A stretch of 64,000 nucleotides of DNA from an uncultured Bacilli bacterium (GCA_934168245.1 CAKPMY010000006.1:1-64000), one strand, 5' to 3'. Shown: positions 23,701-33,473, numbered from the stretch's first letter. Numbers and translations are program-made. Notes: generated by a model not told the origin, from the sequence alone.

Positions 23701-26286
23701 GAGTATTCGAATAGTAGGAATAAAAATGAGTTAAGTAGGTTCCGTGATTCTAAGAGTAAAAAGAAAAAGTTAATGTTTGTCATTAATAAATTAAATGAAG
23801 GAGTACATATTGGAGATGTTGATGGGCTTGTTTGGTTAAGACCAATGAGTGAAAATTCTAGAATTTTGTATCATCAACAATTAGGTAGATGTATCACAGC
23901 CAATATTCCAGGTAAAATTAAAAAAAGACCAGTTATTTTAGATTTAGTCAATAATACATTGAAAGTAAAACTAGATAGGGGAAAAACACAAGAAACAAGA
24001 GATCTGAATAGTTTAAAGAACTTAATCGATTGGATGCAGGTAAAAAATAAAGTTCCAGATTTTAATAGTTCTAGTACAGAAGAAATAGAACAAGCCAAAG
24101 TACTTAGAGGATTACAAAGAAGATATATTAAGTACTTTGATGAAAAAACATTATTTAATGAAGAAAAATTATTTCAAGAAAAGAATACAAAAAGTATTGT
24201 CATAATCAAAGATATTTTAAAACGGGGGTCCGATATTGGATTATGGGATGTTTCAATACCTGAAGAAGAAAGAGTTAAAAATACTAATAGAAGTAAAAGT
24301 TATAGTAATGATGAAGATTCAATATATGGATACTTACAACTAAATGCGGTAAGTAGGAACTTCTTAGAATTAATGGGAGAAGTTGAGAATTATGAAGCAA
24401 GTGAATTAGATAAAAAGTTTGAAGAATACTATGGATATTTATGGATATTAAAACATAGGGAGGGCATGCCTACCAGATTAACGGCACAAGATAAACTATA
24501 TGTATATGAAGAAAATGGAAAAACCAGGGTTAAAGTTGTGAAAAAACCATTGACTAATGAAGAAGGAAAACCTAAATTTTCTTATGGTGAAACAGAACAA
24601 GAATGGAATAATAGAAATACATTATATTATTCTAATAAAGTAAAAGCAGTTGGACAATGGCTTGATAGATATTATTATCATCAGAAATTTAATGGAAAAT
24701 TAACACAATCCCAGATAGACAAGTTAGATGAACTGGGATGTAAGAAGCGTCCGCTCGATTTCCAGTTTGAAGAATATTATGGATATTTGAAATGGTTACA
24801 TGATGATGGGCAATCTACCAATTTGGCAGTAGGGGATAAATTATATGTTTCTAAAAAGGAAAACGGAGAGATTGAAATAGAAGTTGTGAAGAAACCATTA
24901 ACTAATGAGCAAGGAGAGCCGATGCTTTCTAAAGGTGAAACAGAGGAAAAATGGAAAGAAAGATATGCATTATATTATTCTAATAAAGTAAAATCAGTTG
25001 GTTATTGGCTTGATGAGTATTATTATAATGATAGACATAAGGAAAAATTAACAGGAGATCAGAAAAAGGACTTAGATGAACTGAGATGTAAGATGTCCAC
25101 TTTTGATTTTACTTTTAATCAATATTTGGGGTATTTAAATTGGTTACAAAATAACAACAAACCTACCAATTTGGCATCTGGTGATAAATTGTATGTTTCT
25201 AAAAAGGAAAATGGAGATATTGATAGTATTGAAGTTGTGAAGAAACCATATGGAAAAAATGCCGATGATGATACACAAAAGCAAAAGTATGCCACAGCAC
25301 AACATGATGTTGGCGATTGGCTTTATAATAATTATGAAAACTTAGATAGCACACAACAAGGTGAATTGATAAAAGCTGGTTATACTAGGGGAGAAGAGAA
25401 ACGTAAGAAGCAGGCTAGTGATGTGTCTAAAGAACTTTTAGAATCTATTTTAAAGGATTTGGGGCCTGATGCGAAAAAGGAAGACATTAAGTGTGAAATG
25501 TATTATAGGCTTTTAGATATGGCAAAGAAAAATAATCAACCTACCAATTTATCTAATAAAGATAAACTATATGTTTATGAAGATAAAGATGGAAAAACCG
25601 TAGTTGAAGTTGTGAAGGATCCTGGGAAGAATGGCACAACTACACAAAAGCAAAAATATGCTGCAGCACAACATAATGTTGGTAACTGGCTTAATAGAAA
25701 TTATGAAAACCTAGATAGCACACAACGAGGTAAATTGATAGAGGCTGGCTACACTAGAGGAGAAGAATTACTTAAGAAGAAAGTTATCGATGAAACTAAA
25801 GTTGTTTTAGAGTCTATTTTAGTGGAGATGGGTCCTGGAACGAAAAAAGAAGACGCTAAATGTGAAATGTATTATAGACTTTTAGATATGGCAAAAAAAC
25901 AAGGCCAACCTACCAATTTGACACAAGGAGATAAACTATATGTTTATGAAGATAATGGAGTAACTAAGGTTGAAGTTGTGAAGAGACCAGAAGGAAAGTA
26001 TGACACCCCTACACAAAAGCAAAAATATGCCTTAGCACAACATTATGTTGGCTGGTGGCTTTATAATAATTATGCAAAATTAGAGCCAGAACAGCGGGGT
26101 AAATTGATAGAGGCTGGCTACACTAGGGGAGAAGAACTACTTAAGAAACAGGCTCAGTTTGCGGAGGCAAAAGATGAATTTGATGCGAATAGTACTTTTA
26201 CTGAGGTTGTTGAAAAGATAAATGAAAGTACTAAGAGTAATACTAATAATAATACAGATACTGACGGAAAAGGTGGACAAAAATAA
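20737..26286 (+). CDS. Giant DEAD/DEAH-box helicase with five helicase-associated repeats (copy A)
   Basis: A 1849-aa protein. Residues 1-130 contain YFFRALEPGDF (Arg24), CISLTSNANTVLTYG and KVPKGE. The spacing recalls an ADP-ribosyltransferase-like fold, but this is only a suggestion. A helical region of about 400 residues follows. The superfamily 2 helicase core comes next: Walker A PTGTGKT (587-593), DELH (700-703), SATPERD (731-737), and QQLGR motif VI near 1047-1051. From about 1228 to 1830 there are five tandem repeats of about 115-125 residues. Each has a Tyr-rich start (FEEYYGYL or KCEMYYRLL), a xPTNL…DKLYV step and a W-L…Y(N) helix, resembling helicase-associated (HA) domains. It is paralogous to 50448-55634. 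Size and domain set suggest DNA or RNA remodelling, perhaps phage defence; the function is unproven. Confidence 0.85.
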   Translation: MRKDVFDLEKLNIYEDTDNYYFFRALEPGDFTDIDNNVITNSNGDVIRIRTDRERHGGDTKYNSSSTPSLEEVTDHIKIHYLQETNCISLTSNANTVLTYGRGYDKERYVIVKVPKGELGKEVFQAGPYMLEEIEKEIDKKLETYDDTVRQDYEEIFKRIDDIDTPQKLEALKEIFVKNGVISAEEKPVEDEDVFTNGLKVNITNSINYSALDDEANLEKNKIVLKLDLIKEQILPRISNRLLIQTVGGAFSSAELIHYDDISREELIDVPSEVVDVLSLLQQVPSTVSNIDEVKEKVLYAINNFNFVGHTEYGEYELSNSKLSIDNMYEVFGKGRVSYHEAKELYRKAYYLAKSRLRAIKSVELLDTILEGDSKYSQVLNYIKINGYGIEPEITTRASKNLVTVSESVSLDIGRDDIRLVNYINGLTEETLKSILDDPDMALRIFANNHFLDDFTRHGVNRDEYIAASLVDALDLRSYGVGLNLSNEQRRDIKDKLMEINLEELYDFYKSNGVLEKDMARIIFTNLIKGTRDIDTKEKFTLEELEWFIGYNKVKDTELNLLPYQRPIIGKIKEKYENKQFTAAVMPTGTGKTYISLAMMNEFEKLKNSLGQDSHAKILYLAPNNEILDQLKETIKKTYHPEEHLGEDIDTIIKRVFPNLVMTTYQNLKDRSSIGTGPDGKKELRLKDEFNQQFDFIVLDELHRTGADEWYSTVGSLLDSQGEDTKILGISATPERDVDFKDMTDFWARRYNYSEDELLLGEQMVFEMGLVEAIKLGYILEPRIINCDYSLISDGTLDNLELSIDALLDENVKKQELKKYEELRRNVENSDGIEKIIGENIKEGNKFLVFLPVTKREDGAYVDDDGEEIEGSKAEQIIKDYQTLFMQYLYADEYFKENKDVYNLYLKIASGVELDDKDREYLESEKNNLLLLSKIKISYKPSALNTKLEEMASVLINEMGWEPLGKEDLAQRLNKVMEDEVENYSMLGEYSNSRNKNELSRFRDSKSKKKKLMFVINKLNEGVHIGDVDGLVWLRPMSENSRILYHQQLGRCITANIPGKIKKRPVILDLVNNTLKVKLDRGKTQETRDLNSLKNLIDWMQVKNKVPDFNSSSTEEIEQAKVLRGLQRRYIKYFDEKTLFNEEKLFQEKNTKSIVIIKDILKRGSDIGLWDVSIPEEERVKNTNRSKSYSNDEDSIYGYLQLNAVSRNFLELMGEVENYEASELDKKFEEYYGYLWILKHREGMPTRLTAQDKLYVYEENGKTRVKVVKKPLTNEEGKPKFSYGETEQEWNNRNTLYYSNKVKAVGQWLDRYYYHQKFNGKLTQSQIDKLDELGCKKRPLDFQFEEYYGYLKWLHDDGQSTNLAVGDKLYVSKKENGEIEIEVVKKPLTNEQGEPMLSKGETEEKWKERYALYYSNKVKSVGYWLDEYYYNDRHKEKLTGDQKKDLDELRCKMSTFDFTFNQYLGYLNWLQNNNKPTNLASGDKLYVSKKENGDIDSIEVVKKPYGKNADDDTQKQKYATAQHDVGDWLYNNYENLDSTQQGELIKAGYTRGEEKRKKQASDVSKELLESILKDLGPDAKKEDIKCEMYYRLLDMAKKNNQPTNLSNKDKLYVYEDKDGKTVVEVVKDPGKNGTTTQKQKYAAAQHNVGNWLNRNYENLDSTQRGKLIEAGYTRGEELLKKKVIDETKVVLESILVEMGPGTKKEDAKCEMYYRLLDMAKKQGQPTNLTQGDKLYVYEDNGVTKVEVVKRPEGKYDTPTQKQKYALAQHYVGWWLYNNYAKLEPEQRGKLIEAGYTRGEELLKKQAQFAEAKDEFDANSTFTEVVEKINESTKSNTNNNTDTDGKGGQK

Positions 26287-26318
26287 GGATTATATTAGTA
26301 TTTATGAGTAAGAAAGAA

Positions 26319-26350
26319 AAACGATAAGAAAATTGTTCTTATTGTTTTTT
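26319..26350 (+). terminator. Terminator of helicase copy A
   Basis: A ten-pair stem (ACGATAAGAA / TTCTTATTGT, one G-T) with a T6 tail, about 35 bases after the stop. Confidence 0.7.
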
Positions 26351-26438
26351 CTTCGTAGGAAAAATAATAAGGGTATGATATAATAATTTTAGATTTATAA
26401 ATAGTTGTTGATACATTTTATATGTAGAGGAGTAGTAT

Positions 26439-29069
26439 ATGAAGAAGTTTAGAGATTATTTTATAGTAGGAGGTATTTCTACTTTAATATTAAGTGTTTT
26501 ATTTATATATTTTGGAATTTATCCATTTGGTAAGAATACAGTTTTGACAGGAGATTTATATACACAAGTAGCGGCTTTATTTTATCATTTATGGGATGTA
26601 ATACGGGGTAATGGATCATTACTGGTTGATTATACTTCGGGAGCAGGAGAGAGTTTCTTTGGAATATTTGCTTATTATTTAGTTAGTCCAATTAATTTAG
26701 TAGTTCTTTTATTTAAAAGAAATGATATTTATTTAGCAATTTCCTTAGTAGTAGCACTTAAAATAATTCTATCTAGTATTACTTGTCTATATTCTTTGAA
26801 ATATATATTTAAAAAAGATAATTTAATGTTTGTACCATTAGCATTGTTATATGCTTTTAGTGGATATACACTAGTATGTTATCAGATTACATCTTGGATG
26901 GATGTAGTTTATATGTTTCCTTTAATTGTAGTAGGACTTAAAAAATTAATTGAAGAAGATAAGCCTATTATGTATGGAATTACATTATTTTTGACGATTT
27001 GTTTTTCTTTTTACTTATCTTATATAATGATTATATTTATCTTTTTACTAGCCTTTATTTATATAAAAAATAATATAGAGAATAAAAAACAGAAAAGAGT
27101 TATGCTTAGTATTGGAATTTATACAGTGTTACCAATGCTTATGTCTTTATTTATTACATATCCAGCATTAAGACAAGTATTTGGATCGGCTAGGACTAAT
27201 ATATCTAAAAATATATTTAATAATTTACTAGGATGTTTATTTGATAAGTTAAATTACTTTAATATATCAATATTATTAGTTGTATTTACAATACTTTTAA
27301 TAGTTGAGAGAAAGAGTAATAAGAAATTTTTAAAGTGGTATATACCAGCGCTTTTAGTATTAGTTATACCTTATATAGTAGAGCCATTAAATAAAGTATT
27401 TCATTTTATGTCATATTCATTCTTTCCTAATAGATATGGTTTTATACTATTTTATTTATTAGTTATAGGAGGAGCATATTTCTTTAGTAAGAATAGTACT
27501 AAAAATATTAAAAATAAATTAGATGAGAAAGTAAAGATAATACTTGGGTTTACTAGTGTTATTCTTTTGATAGGAATATATTTTATTGTATTTAGGTTTG
27601 TATATAAAGATTTAGAAGTAGCAGTTTATAGTATTTCAATGATATATGCAAAGAAGGCTTTTATAATACTTAGTTTATTATCTGTAGTTATATTTGGAGT
27701 ATGTTTTATTCTTAATATATTTAGAGAGAAGAAGACTTATAAAGTTTTAATGTATATAGTTATAATTAGTAATATTTGTTTTAATACATCTTTGTATATT
27801 GGACTTAGAGATTATCAAGGAATGATTAAAGACTCTTTTGGGATACTAGAAGAAATAGAGAATAAAGATAGTAGTAACTATTATAAATTAAAGACAGATA
27901 TTAAAAATATAGATGATTTTGTTGTTAATGAAGGGATTGTTAGTAATTATCAGGCACTTGATCATTTTACTTCACTAGTAAATAGAAATTCAGTAGAGTT
28001 TTATAAGAAACTTGGATATTCTAGTTTTTGGACGATGATATTTTCTAGTGGAGGAACTTTATTTAGTGATAGTTTAGTTTCTAATAAATATTTTCTTACA
28101 GATAGAGATATTGATAGTAATTTTTATACTTTGAAAAGTAGTAAGTATGGGTATAATTTTTATGAGTTAAATTATGATATTGGATATGGGTATCTTGCAC
28201 AGAATAATTTTAAATTAGATAAGAGTGATACTTTTAGTTATCAAAATAAAATATATAAGAGTATTACTGGTAGTAATGATCTATTTAGTGTTTATGATAT
28301 TAGTGATATAAAAAATATAGATACTAAGAATAATGGAAAATGTGTTATTAAGAGTAATGATAATTATATAGAATATAATATTAGTATTAAAGAGAAGAGT
28401 ATTTTATATTTAGATTTGGCTTTAACAATGGATGAGAGTATTAAAGGTAGTATTAATAATGTGATGATGATTTATATTAATGATGAATTATATAAAGATA
28501 ATTATCCTACTAAGACTAGTAATGGTATTTATGAACTTGGTGTTTATGGGGAACAAGATATTAATGTTAAAGTTAAATTAATTAAACCGATTGATATAGA
28601 AAAGTTAAGTATTGCTAGTATGGATGTTAGTAAGTATGAAGAATTTATTTTGAATAATAAAACTAATTTAGGTATTAAGTTTGATAAGAATAAAATTACT
28701 ATTGAGAGTGATATTAATACAGCTGGTTACTTAGTTATACCAGTATCTTATAGTGATAATTACAGTGTAGTAGTTAATGGAGATAGTACTGATACAGTTA
28801 AGATGTATGGAGGACTATTAGGTGTTAAGGTAAATAAGGGACATAATCAAATTATTTATACATATAGAAATAGAGATTTGGAGAAGAGTTTAATTGTGTC
28901 TTTGATAGCAACTATTATATTTACTGTTGTATCAGTATTTTATAAAAAGATTAGTACTAATACTATTTTAGGAGAAGTTGCTTATGGTACTTATAGTTTG
29001 TTATTTTATGTGGCAGGAATTTTATATGTAGGTATTATTGTGATTTGGTTAGTTAAATTTGTAATATAA
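26439..29069 (+). CDS. YfhO-family multi-pass membrane protein
   Basis: An 876-aa protein with about a dozen membrane helices in the first 460 residues, a large outer domain, and a final helix or two at the end. The architecture and phrases such as LTGDLYTQ near the start and a C-terminal YSDNYSVVVNGD segment match YfhO. In Gram-positive bacteria YfhO proteins are glycosyltransferase-like membrane proteins that decorate teichoic acids. The substrate here is unknown. An AGAGGAG ribosome site precedes the ATG. The next gene starts 9 bases after its stop. Confidence 0.8.
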   Translation: MKKFRDYFIVGGISTLILSVLFIYFGIYPFGKNTVLTGDLYTQVAALFYHLWDVIRGNGSLLVDYTSGAGESFFGIFAYYLVSPINLVVLLFKRNDIYLAISLVVALKIILSSITCLYSLKYIFKKDNLMFVPLALLYAFSGYTLVCYQITSWMDVVYMFPLIVVGLKKLIEEDKPIMYGITLFLTICFSFYLSYIMIIFIFLLAFIYIKNNIENKKQKRVMLSIGIYTVLPMLMSLFITYPALRQVFGSARTNISKNIFNNLLGCLFDKLNYFNISILLVVFTILLIVERKSNKKFLKWYIPALLVLVIPYIVEPLNKVFHFMSYSFFPNRYGFILFYLLVIGGAYFFSKNSTKNIKNKLDEKVKIILGFTSVILLIGIYFIVFRFVYKDLEVAVYSISMIYAKKAFIILSLLSVVIFGVCFILNIFREKKTYKVLMYIVIISNICFNTSLYIGLRDYQGMIKDSFGILEEIENKDSSNYYKLKTDIKNIDDFVVNEGIVSNYQALDHFTSLVNRNSVEFYKKLGYSSFWTMIFSSGGTLFSDSLVSNKYFLTDRDIDSNFYTLKSSKYGYNFYELNYDIGYGYLAQNNFKLDKSDTFSYQNKIYKSITGSNDLFSVYDISDIKNIDTKNNGKCVIKSNDNYIEYNISIKEKSILYLDLALTMDESIKGSINNVMMIYINDELYKDNYPTKTSNGIYELGVYGEQDINVKVKLIKPIDIEKLSIASMDVSKYEEFILNNKTNLGIKFDKNKITIESDINTAGYLVIPVSYSDNYSVVVNGDSTDTVKMYGGLLGVKVNKGHNQIIYTYRNRDLEKSLIVSLIATIIFTVVSVFYKKISTNTILGEVAYGTYSLLFYVAGILYVGIIVIWLVKFVI

Positions 29070-29077
29070 GAAGGTGT

Positions 29078-29605
29078 ATGGATGTGGATTTAAACTTTTA
29101 TTTAGCACAGATTACAGCGATACTGGCTTGGATATTTTTAATAGTTAGTTATTGGAAAAATAAGAATGATAATTTACTTGTCTTACAGGTTGTATCAGGA
29201 GTTTTCTTCCTACTTAACTATATATTTTTAGGGGCTTATACAGGATTATTTGTAATATGTTTTGAAATAGTTAGAGATTATTTATATATTAAGTTTAAAG
29301 ATGATAAGAAGACTTTTCTTTATACTTTGCCAGTGTATGCAGTAATTGGAATATTTAGTTATGATGGGATTTGGTCTTTATTTTCAATACTAGCATCAGT
29401 TAATGATGGGTTTGCTTTAACATACCATGGAAAGAAAGTAGTCTTTTTAGGAATTATAACTTATATTTTATGGATTATTTATGATTTATATTGTGCAAGT
29501 TTTGCGAATGTTTTGGCAGAGAGTATTGTAGTTATATCTAATTTAATAATATTACTGAAGACGAGGGATAGTAAAAATAAAAAGATAATTTTAAGGAGAA
29601 GATAA
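29078..29605 (+). CDS. YgjV-family inner membrane protein
   Basis: A 175-aa protein with six short membrane helices. The start NFYLAQITAILAWIFLIVSY, and the order of Trp/Tyr-rich helices with a short basic loop, match the YgjV (Imp-YgjV) family, whose role is unknown. It is co-transcribed with the YfhO-like gene (9-base gap, AGAAGGTG ribosome site). It ends shortly before the polyamine transporter operon. Confidence 0.75.
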   Translation: MDVDLNFYLAQITAILAWIFLIVSYWKNKNDNLLVLQVVSGVFFLLNYIFLGAYTGLFVICFEIVRDYLYIKFKDDKKTFLYTLPVYAVIGIFSYDGIWSLFSILASVNDGFALTYHGKKVVFLGIITYILWIIYDLYCASFANVLAESIVVISNLIILLKTRDSKNKKIILRRR

Positions 29606-29673
29606 TTTTTTAATTATTTTCTTTTATTTTTTTTAAAATTATTTTATACTTATTTTAGAATAGGGTGATTATA

Positions 29674-30744
29674 GTGAAGAAGGTAATTGTTAGATTAGAA
29701 AATTTTTGTAAGAGTTATGAAAATAAAGAAGTAATCAAAGACATTAATTTAGAGGTCTATGAAGGGGAATTTTTAACATTACTAGGATCATCTGGATGTG
29801 GTAAAACAACAATTTTAAGGGCAATATCAGGACTTGATCCAGTTACATCAGGAAAGATTTATATAAATGATGTAGATGTTACTAATTTAGATCCTCAAGA
29901 GAGGGAAGTTAATACAATATTTCAGAATTATGCACTTTTTCCATTAATGACGATTGAAGATAATATTGGGTTTGGGTTAAAGATGAAGAAAGTTCCTAAA
30001 GAAGAGATAAAAAAATCGGTAAAAGCAATGATGGAATTAGTACATTTAGAGGGATATGAAAAGAGATTTCCTAGTGAACTATCAGGAGGAGAACAACAAA
30101 GGGTCTCTATTGTTCGAGGACTTATTAATAATCCAAAAGTATTACTTTTAGATGAACCATTATCAGCTCTTGATATGAAATTAAGAAAACAGATGCAGAT
30201 CGAGTTAAAACAATTACAAAGAAAGTTTGGAATAACCTTTATTTATGTTACACATAGTCAGGATGAGGCTTTATCAATGAGTGATCGTATTGTTGTACTT
30301 AATAAAGGTAAAATAGAACAGATAGGAACACCAACACAAGTTTATGAGAAACCTAAAAATTTATTTGTAGCGAACTTTTTAGGAGACTCTAATATATTTA
30401 AGGGAAAAGTTATTGAGAATGGGACTGCGATTGAAACAGATGAAGAGGTAGTACTTAAAATTGATAAAGATAATAAAAGAGTAGATGATGAAGTTTATAT
30501 AATGGTTAGACCAGAAAATATACGAGTTTCATTTGAAAAGCCTAAGGGGAATCATGTCTTTGGAAAAGTATATGAGAAGTCTTATAATGGATCAATGACT
30601 AAGATGTTAATTAAAGTAGGTAAAAAAGTAATGACGGTAATGGTATTTGGTAATGATTGTCCTTTTAAAAGAGGAGATGAAGTATATTTATCTTGGGATA
30701 TAGAAGATCAAATATATGTAAATGGTGATAGTAATGAAAAATAA
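29674..30744 (+). CDS. potA: Spermidine/putrescine ABC transporter ATPase
   Basis: A 356-aa ATP-binding subunit that powers polyamine uptake. Walker A GSSGCGKTT (about residues 37-45), the signature LSGGEQQRV, Walker B LLLDEPLSALD and the switch His in VTHSQDEA are all present. A C-terminal TOBE-type regulatory domain runs from about 240 to the end. The GTG at 29674 is preferred over the one at 29665 because the AGGGTGA ribosome site overlaps the latter. It opens potABCD, whose genes all overlap by 1-11 bases. Confidence 0.93.
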   Translation: MKKVIVRLENFCKSYENKEVIKDINLEVYEGEFLTLLGSSGCGKTTILRAISGLDPVTSGKIYINDVDVTNLDPQEREVNTIFQNYALFPLMTIEDNIGFGLKMKKVPKEEIKKSVKAMMELVHLEGYEKRFPSELSGGEQQRVSIVRGLINNPKVLLLDEPLSALDMKLRKQMQIELKQLQRKFGITFIYVTHSQDEALSMSDRIVVLNKGKIEQIGTPTQVYEKPKNLFVANFLGDSNIFKGKVIENGTAIETDEEVVLKIDKDNKRVDDEVYIMVRPENIRVSFEKPKGNHVFGKVYEKSYNGSMTKMLIKVGKKVMTVMVFGNDCPFKRGDEVYLSWDIEDQIYVNGDSNEK

Positions 30745-31585
30745 AATAGTAAAGACATTGTTTACCTTACCTGTTATTGTTTATACATTAGTTTTGATTG
30801 CTCTACCTTTATTATATATATTTGGAATTAGTTTTTTTAAGAGTGATTCTTATGGGGGTATTGTTAATACTTTTACATTAGTTAATTATATTGAGTTGTT
30901 TGATACAGTATATATTAAGATTTTTATAAAGTCTGTACTTATTGCGATTGTAACGACTATTATTTGTATTTTGATTGCTTATCCTTTTGTTTTAGCAATT
31001 TCTCATAAAAGTAAATTTAAACAGAAAGTTTTAATGACTGTAGTTATGGTACCATTTTTAACTAATTCATTAATTAGAATGTATGCTTGGATTGTTCTTC
31101 TTAGAAAGAATGGAGTTATTAATAATGTTTTAACTTCGATGCATATAATTTCTGAACCATTAAACTTGATGTATAACAACTTGGGTATTATTATTGGAAT
31201 GGTTTATACATTGTTACCATTTATGTTATTACCTTTATATAGTAGTGTTTCAGCAATACCTAAATCATTGTTGGAAGCAGGATCAGATCTTGGAGCTAGT
31301 AAGTGGAAGATATTTACGAAGATAATATATCCGGCTACTATTTCAGGACTTTTTAATGGGGCTTTAATGGTCTTTACTCCGGCACTTGGGTACTTCTTTA
31401 TTGTAGATGTACTTGGTGGTGGTAAGATTATGATTTTAGGAAATTTAATAAAGAATCAGTTCTTAACGGCACGTAATTGGCCATTTGGAGCGGCTATTGC
31501 GGTAGCACTTTTAGTTATTACATCGATAATTATTTATGTTTATAAAAAATTAGGTGGTAAAATGGATGATTTGGGTGGTGCTTAA
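30734..31585 (+). CDS. potB: Polyamine ABC transporter permease PotB
   Basis: A 283-aa permease with six membrane helices. The EAA loop that contacts the ATPase is visible as EAGSDLGASKWKIFTKI followed by YPATISG. The ATG at 30734 is used (a GGTGATAG ribosome site lies in the end of potA, 11-base overlap). It forms a heterodimer with PotC. Normal length for the family. Confidence 0.92.
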   Translation: MKNKIVKTLFTLPVIVYTLVLIALPLLYIFGISFFKSDSYGGIVNTFTLVNYIELFDTVYIKIFIKSVLIAIVTTIICILIAYPFVLAISHKSKFKQKVLMTVVMVPFLTNSLIRMYAWIVLLRKNGVINNVLTSMHIISEPLNLMYNNLGIIIGMVYTLLPFMLLPLYSSVSAIPKSLLEAGSDLGASKWKIFTKIIYPATISGLFNGALMVFTPALGYFFIVDVLGGGKIMILGNLIKNQFLTARNWPFGAAIAVALLVITSIIIYVYKKLGGKMDDLGGA

Positions 31586-32373
31586 TGAGAAATAATAAGA
31601 TATTAGATAATATAATTATTGGGATTGTATTAGTATTTTTGTTCTTACCAATATTTGTTTTAATACTATTTTCATTTAATACATCACAGTTAAATATAAC
31701 ATTAGAAGGCTTTACTTTGAAATGGTATGGAGAGTTATTTAAAAATACAACGTTACTTTTAGCACTTAAAAATACTTTAATTGTAGCGATTGTTAGTACT
31801 GTAGTTTCAACTGTTATTGGAACTATTTCTGCATATGGATTATATAAGTATGAGTTTCCGTTAAAAAAACTTGTTAATAAACTTTTATATATACCGGTTG
31901 TTATACCAGAGATTGTTTTAGGTATATCATTGCTCGCTATATATACAGTTTTTAAATTAGAACTTGGAATGACGACTTTGATCTTGGCACATATATCTTT
32001 TTCTATACCTTTTGTAATTATAAATGTTAGAAATGTATTAGAACAGATGGATGGAAACTTAATTTTAGCAGCAAATGATTTAGGGGCTAGTAAATTAAAG
32101 ACATTTCTATATATAACTATTCCTTCTTTAATGCCTGGTATTTTAAGTGGAGCAGAACTTGCATTTACCTTGTCTTTGGATGATGTTGTTATTAGTTATT
32201 TTACAGCGGGACCAGGTAGTAATACATTGCCATTACAAATATATTCAATTATAAAGACAGGTGTTACTCCGGATGTTAATGCTTTAATTACTTTGATGCT
32301 GTTAGTTATATTTATTGTTTTAACAGTATCAGTTCTTATTAATTTAAGAAAGATGAAGAAGGTGAGTGATTAA
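31585..32373 (+). CDS. potC: Polyamine ABC transporter permease PotC
   Basis: A 262-aa permease with six helices and EAA loop LAANDLGASKLKTFLYI. Start and preceding stop share the A of TAATG, so translation is coupled to potB. The segment FTLSLDDVVISYFTAGPGSNTLP is typical of PotC. It is the second half of the membrane channel for polyamines. Confidence 0.92.
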   Translation: MRNNKILDNIIIGIVLVFLFLPIFVLILFSFNTSQLNITLEGFTLKWYGELFKNTTLLLALKNTLIVAIVSTVVSTVIGTISAYGLYKYEFPLKKLVNKLLYIPVVIPEIVLGISLLAIYTVFKLELGMTTLILAHISFSIPFVIINVRNVLEQMDGNLILAANDLGASKLKTFLYITIPSLMPGILSGAELAFTLSLDDVVISYFTAGPGSNTLPLQIYSIIKTGVTPDVNALITLMLLVIFIVLTVSVLINLRKMKKVSD

Positions 32374-33404
32374 TGAAAAGAAAACTTTTTGTTGTACTTT
32401 GTCTTTTATGTTTAGTATTATCTGGATGTAGTAAGAAAGAAGAGGAACGGGTACTTAATGTTTTAAACTGGTCTTCTTATATTCCAGATGAAGTAGTTAG
32501 AGATTTTGAGAAGAAGACTGGTATTAGAGTTAATTATGGAACTTATTCATCGAATGAGGAACTTTTAGCGAAGATTGCTAACTCTAAAGAAGGGACATAT
32601 GATTTGATATTTCCTAGTGATTATATGATAGAGATTATGCGAAGTAGAGGATTACTTCAGGCACTTGATAAGAAAAAGTTAGAAAACTATAAAAATATTG
32701 ATAGTAGTTATCTTAATTTAAGTTATGATACTAGTAATCAATATAGTTTACCTTTTGTTTTAGCAACAGTACTTATTGCGGTTAATAGAGATGTTATTAG
32801 TGATGAAGTTAGTTCATATAGTGATTTATTAGATAGTAAATTTAAAAATGAGATTGTACTTTTAGATGATCAAAGAATTGTAATTGGAATGGGTCTACTT
32901 GCTTTGGGATATGATATGAATTCTACTAATACTAAGGAAATTGATGAGGCTAGGGATTTTTTGTTAGAATTAAAGAAAAATGTTAAAGCATTTGATAGTG
33001 ATAGTCCTAAGAACTTTTTAATTACAGGAGAGGCTTCTATTGCGGTTATTTGGAATGCAGAAGCTGCTCTTGCTAAAGAGGAAAATCCTAATATAGAAAT
33101 AATTTATCCAGATGAGGGTATGGCTCTTAGTGTTGATAATTTTGCGATACTTAAAGGAAGTAAAAATACAAGTGAAGCATATCAGTTTATTGACTATATT
33201 TTGGATGGTAAAGTTATGAGTAAAATAATAGAGGCATATCCTTATAAAAATGTAAACAACGAGGCTTCTAAATACTTATCTTCTTGGTATTTAGATAATC
33301 CGGCGGCTAATATTTCTAGTGATATTATTAGGAATGGTTTCTTTGTTAAAAATATTGGGGAAAAGATTAAACTTTATGATAGAACTTGGGCCTTAATTAA
33401 GTAA
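32373..33404 (+). CDS. potD: Polyamine-binding lipoprotein PotD
   Basis: A 343-aa extracellular binding lipoprotein: lipobox LSGC (Cys19), then the PotD/PotF fold beginning VLNVLNWSSYIPDEVVRDFEKKTG. FPSDYMIE and VIWNAEAA fall in the binding lobes. It captures spermidine, putrescine or perhaps agmatine and delivers it to PotBC. Which one cannot be read from the sequence, though the agmatine genes just downstream make agmatine or putrescine plausible. Start codon overlaps the potC stop (TAATG). A strong terminator follows. Confidence 0.9.
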   Translation: MKRKLFVVLCLLCLVLSGCSKKEEERVLNVLNWSSYIPDEVVRDFEKKTGIRVNYGTYSSNEELLAKIANSKEGTYDLIFPSDYMIEIMRSRGLLQALDKKKLENYKNIDSSYLNLSYDTSNQYSLPFVLATVLIAVNRDVISDEVSSYSDLLDSKFKNEIVLLDDQRIVIGMGLLALGYDMNSTNTKEIDEARDFLLELKKNVKAFDSDSPKNFLITGEASIAVIWNAEAALAKEENPNIEIIYPDEGMALSVDNFAILKGSKNTSEAYQFIDYILDGKVMSKIIEAYPYKNVNNEASKYLSSWYLDNPAANISSDIIRNGFFVKNIGEKIKLYDRTWALIK

Positions 33405-33432
33405 AAAGTTTTTTAAAAAAAACTTTTTATTT
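33403..33432 (+). terminator. potABCD terminator
   Basis: AAAAAGTTTT pairs with AAAACTTTTT around an A/T loop, followed by a T8 run. It separates transport genes from the agmatine genes. Confidence 0.7.
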
Positions 33433-33473
33433 TTTTTCATGTATGCTATTATTTTATTATAGGAGGTGTAAAG

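Noticed and set aside
23100..24098. Minus-strand open frames inside helicase copies A and B (also 52811-53944)
   Set aside because: They are antisense shadows. Their Ser/Leu/Phe-rich translations mirror the conserved sense strand, and they have no ribosome sites.
24415..26230. CRISPR-like array
   Set aside because: The repetition is at protein level with units of about 350 bases and many differences. No short, evenly spaced identical DNA repeats are present here or elsewhere in the window.
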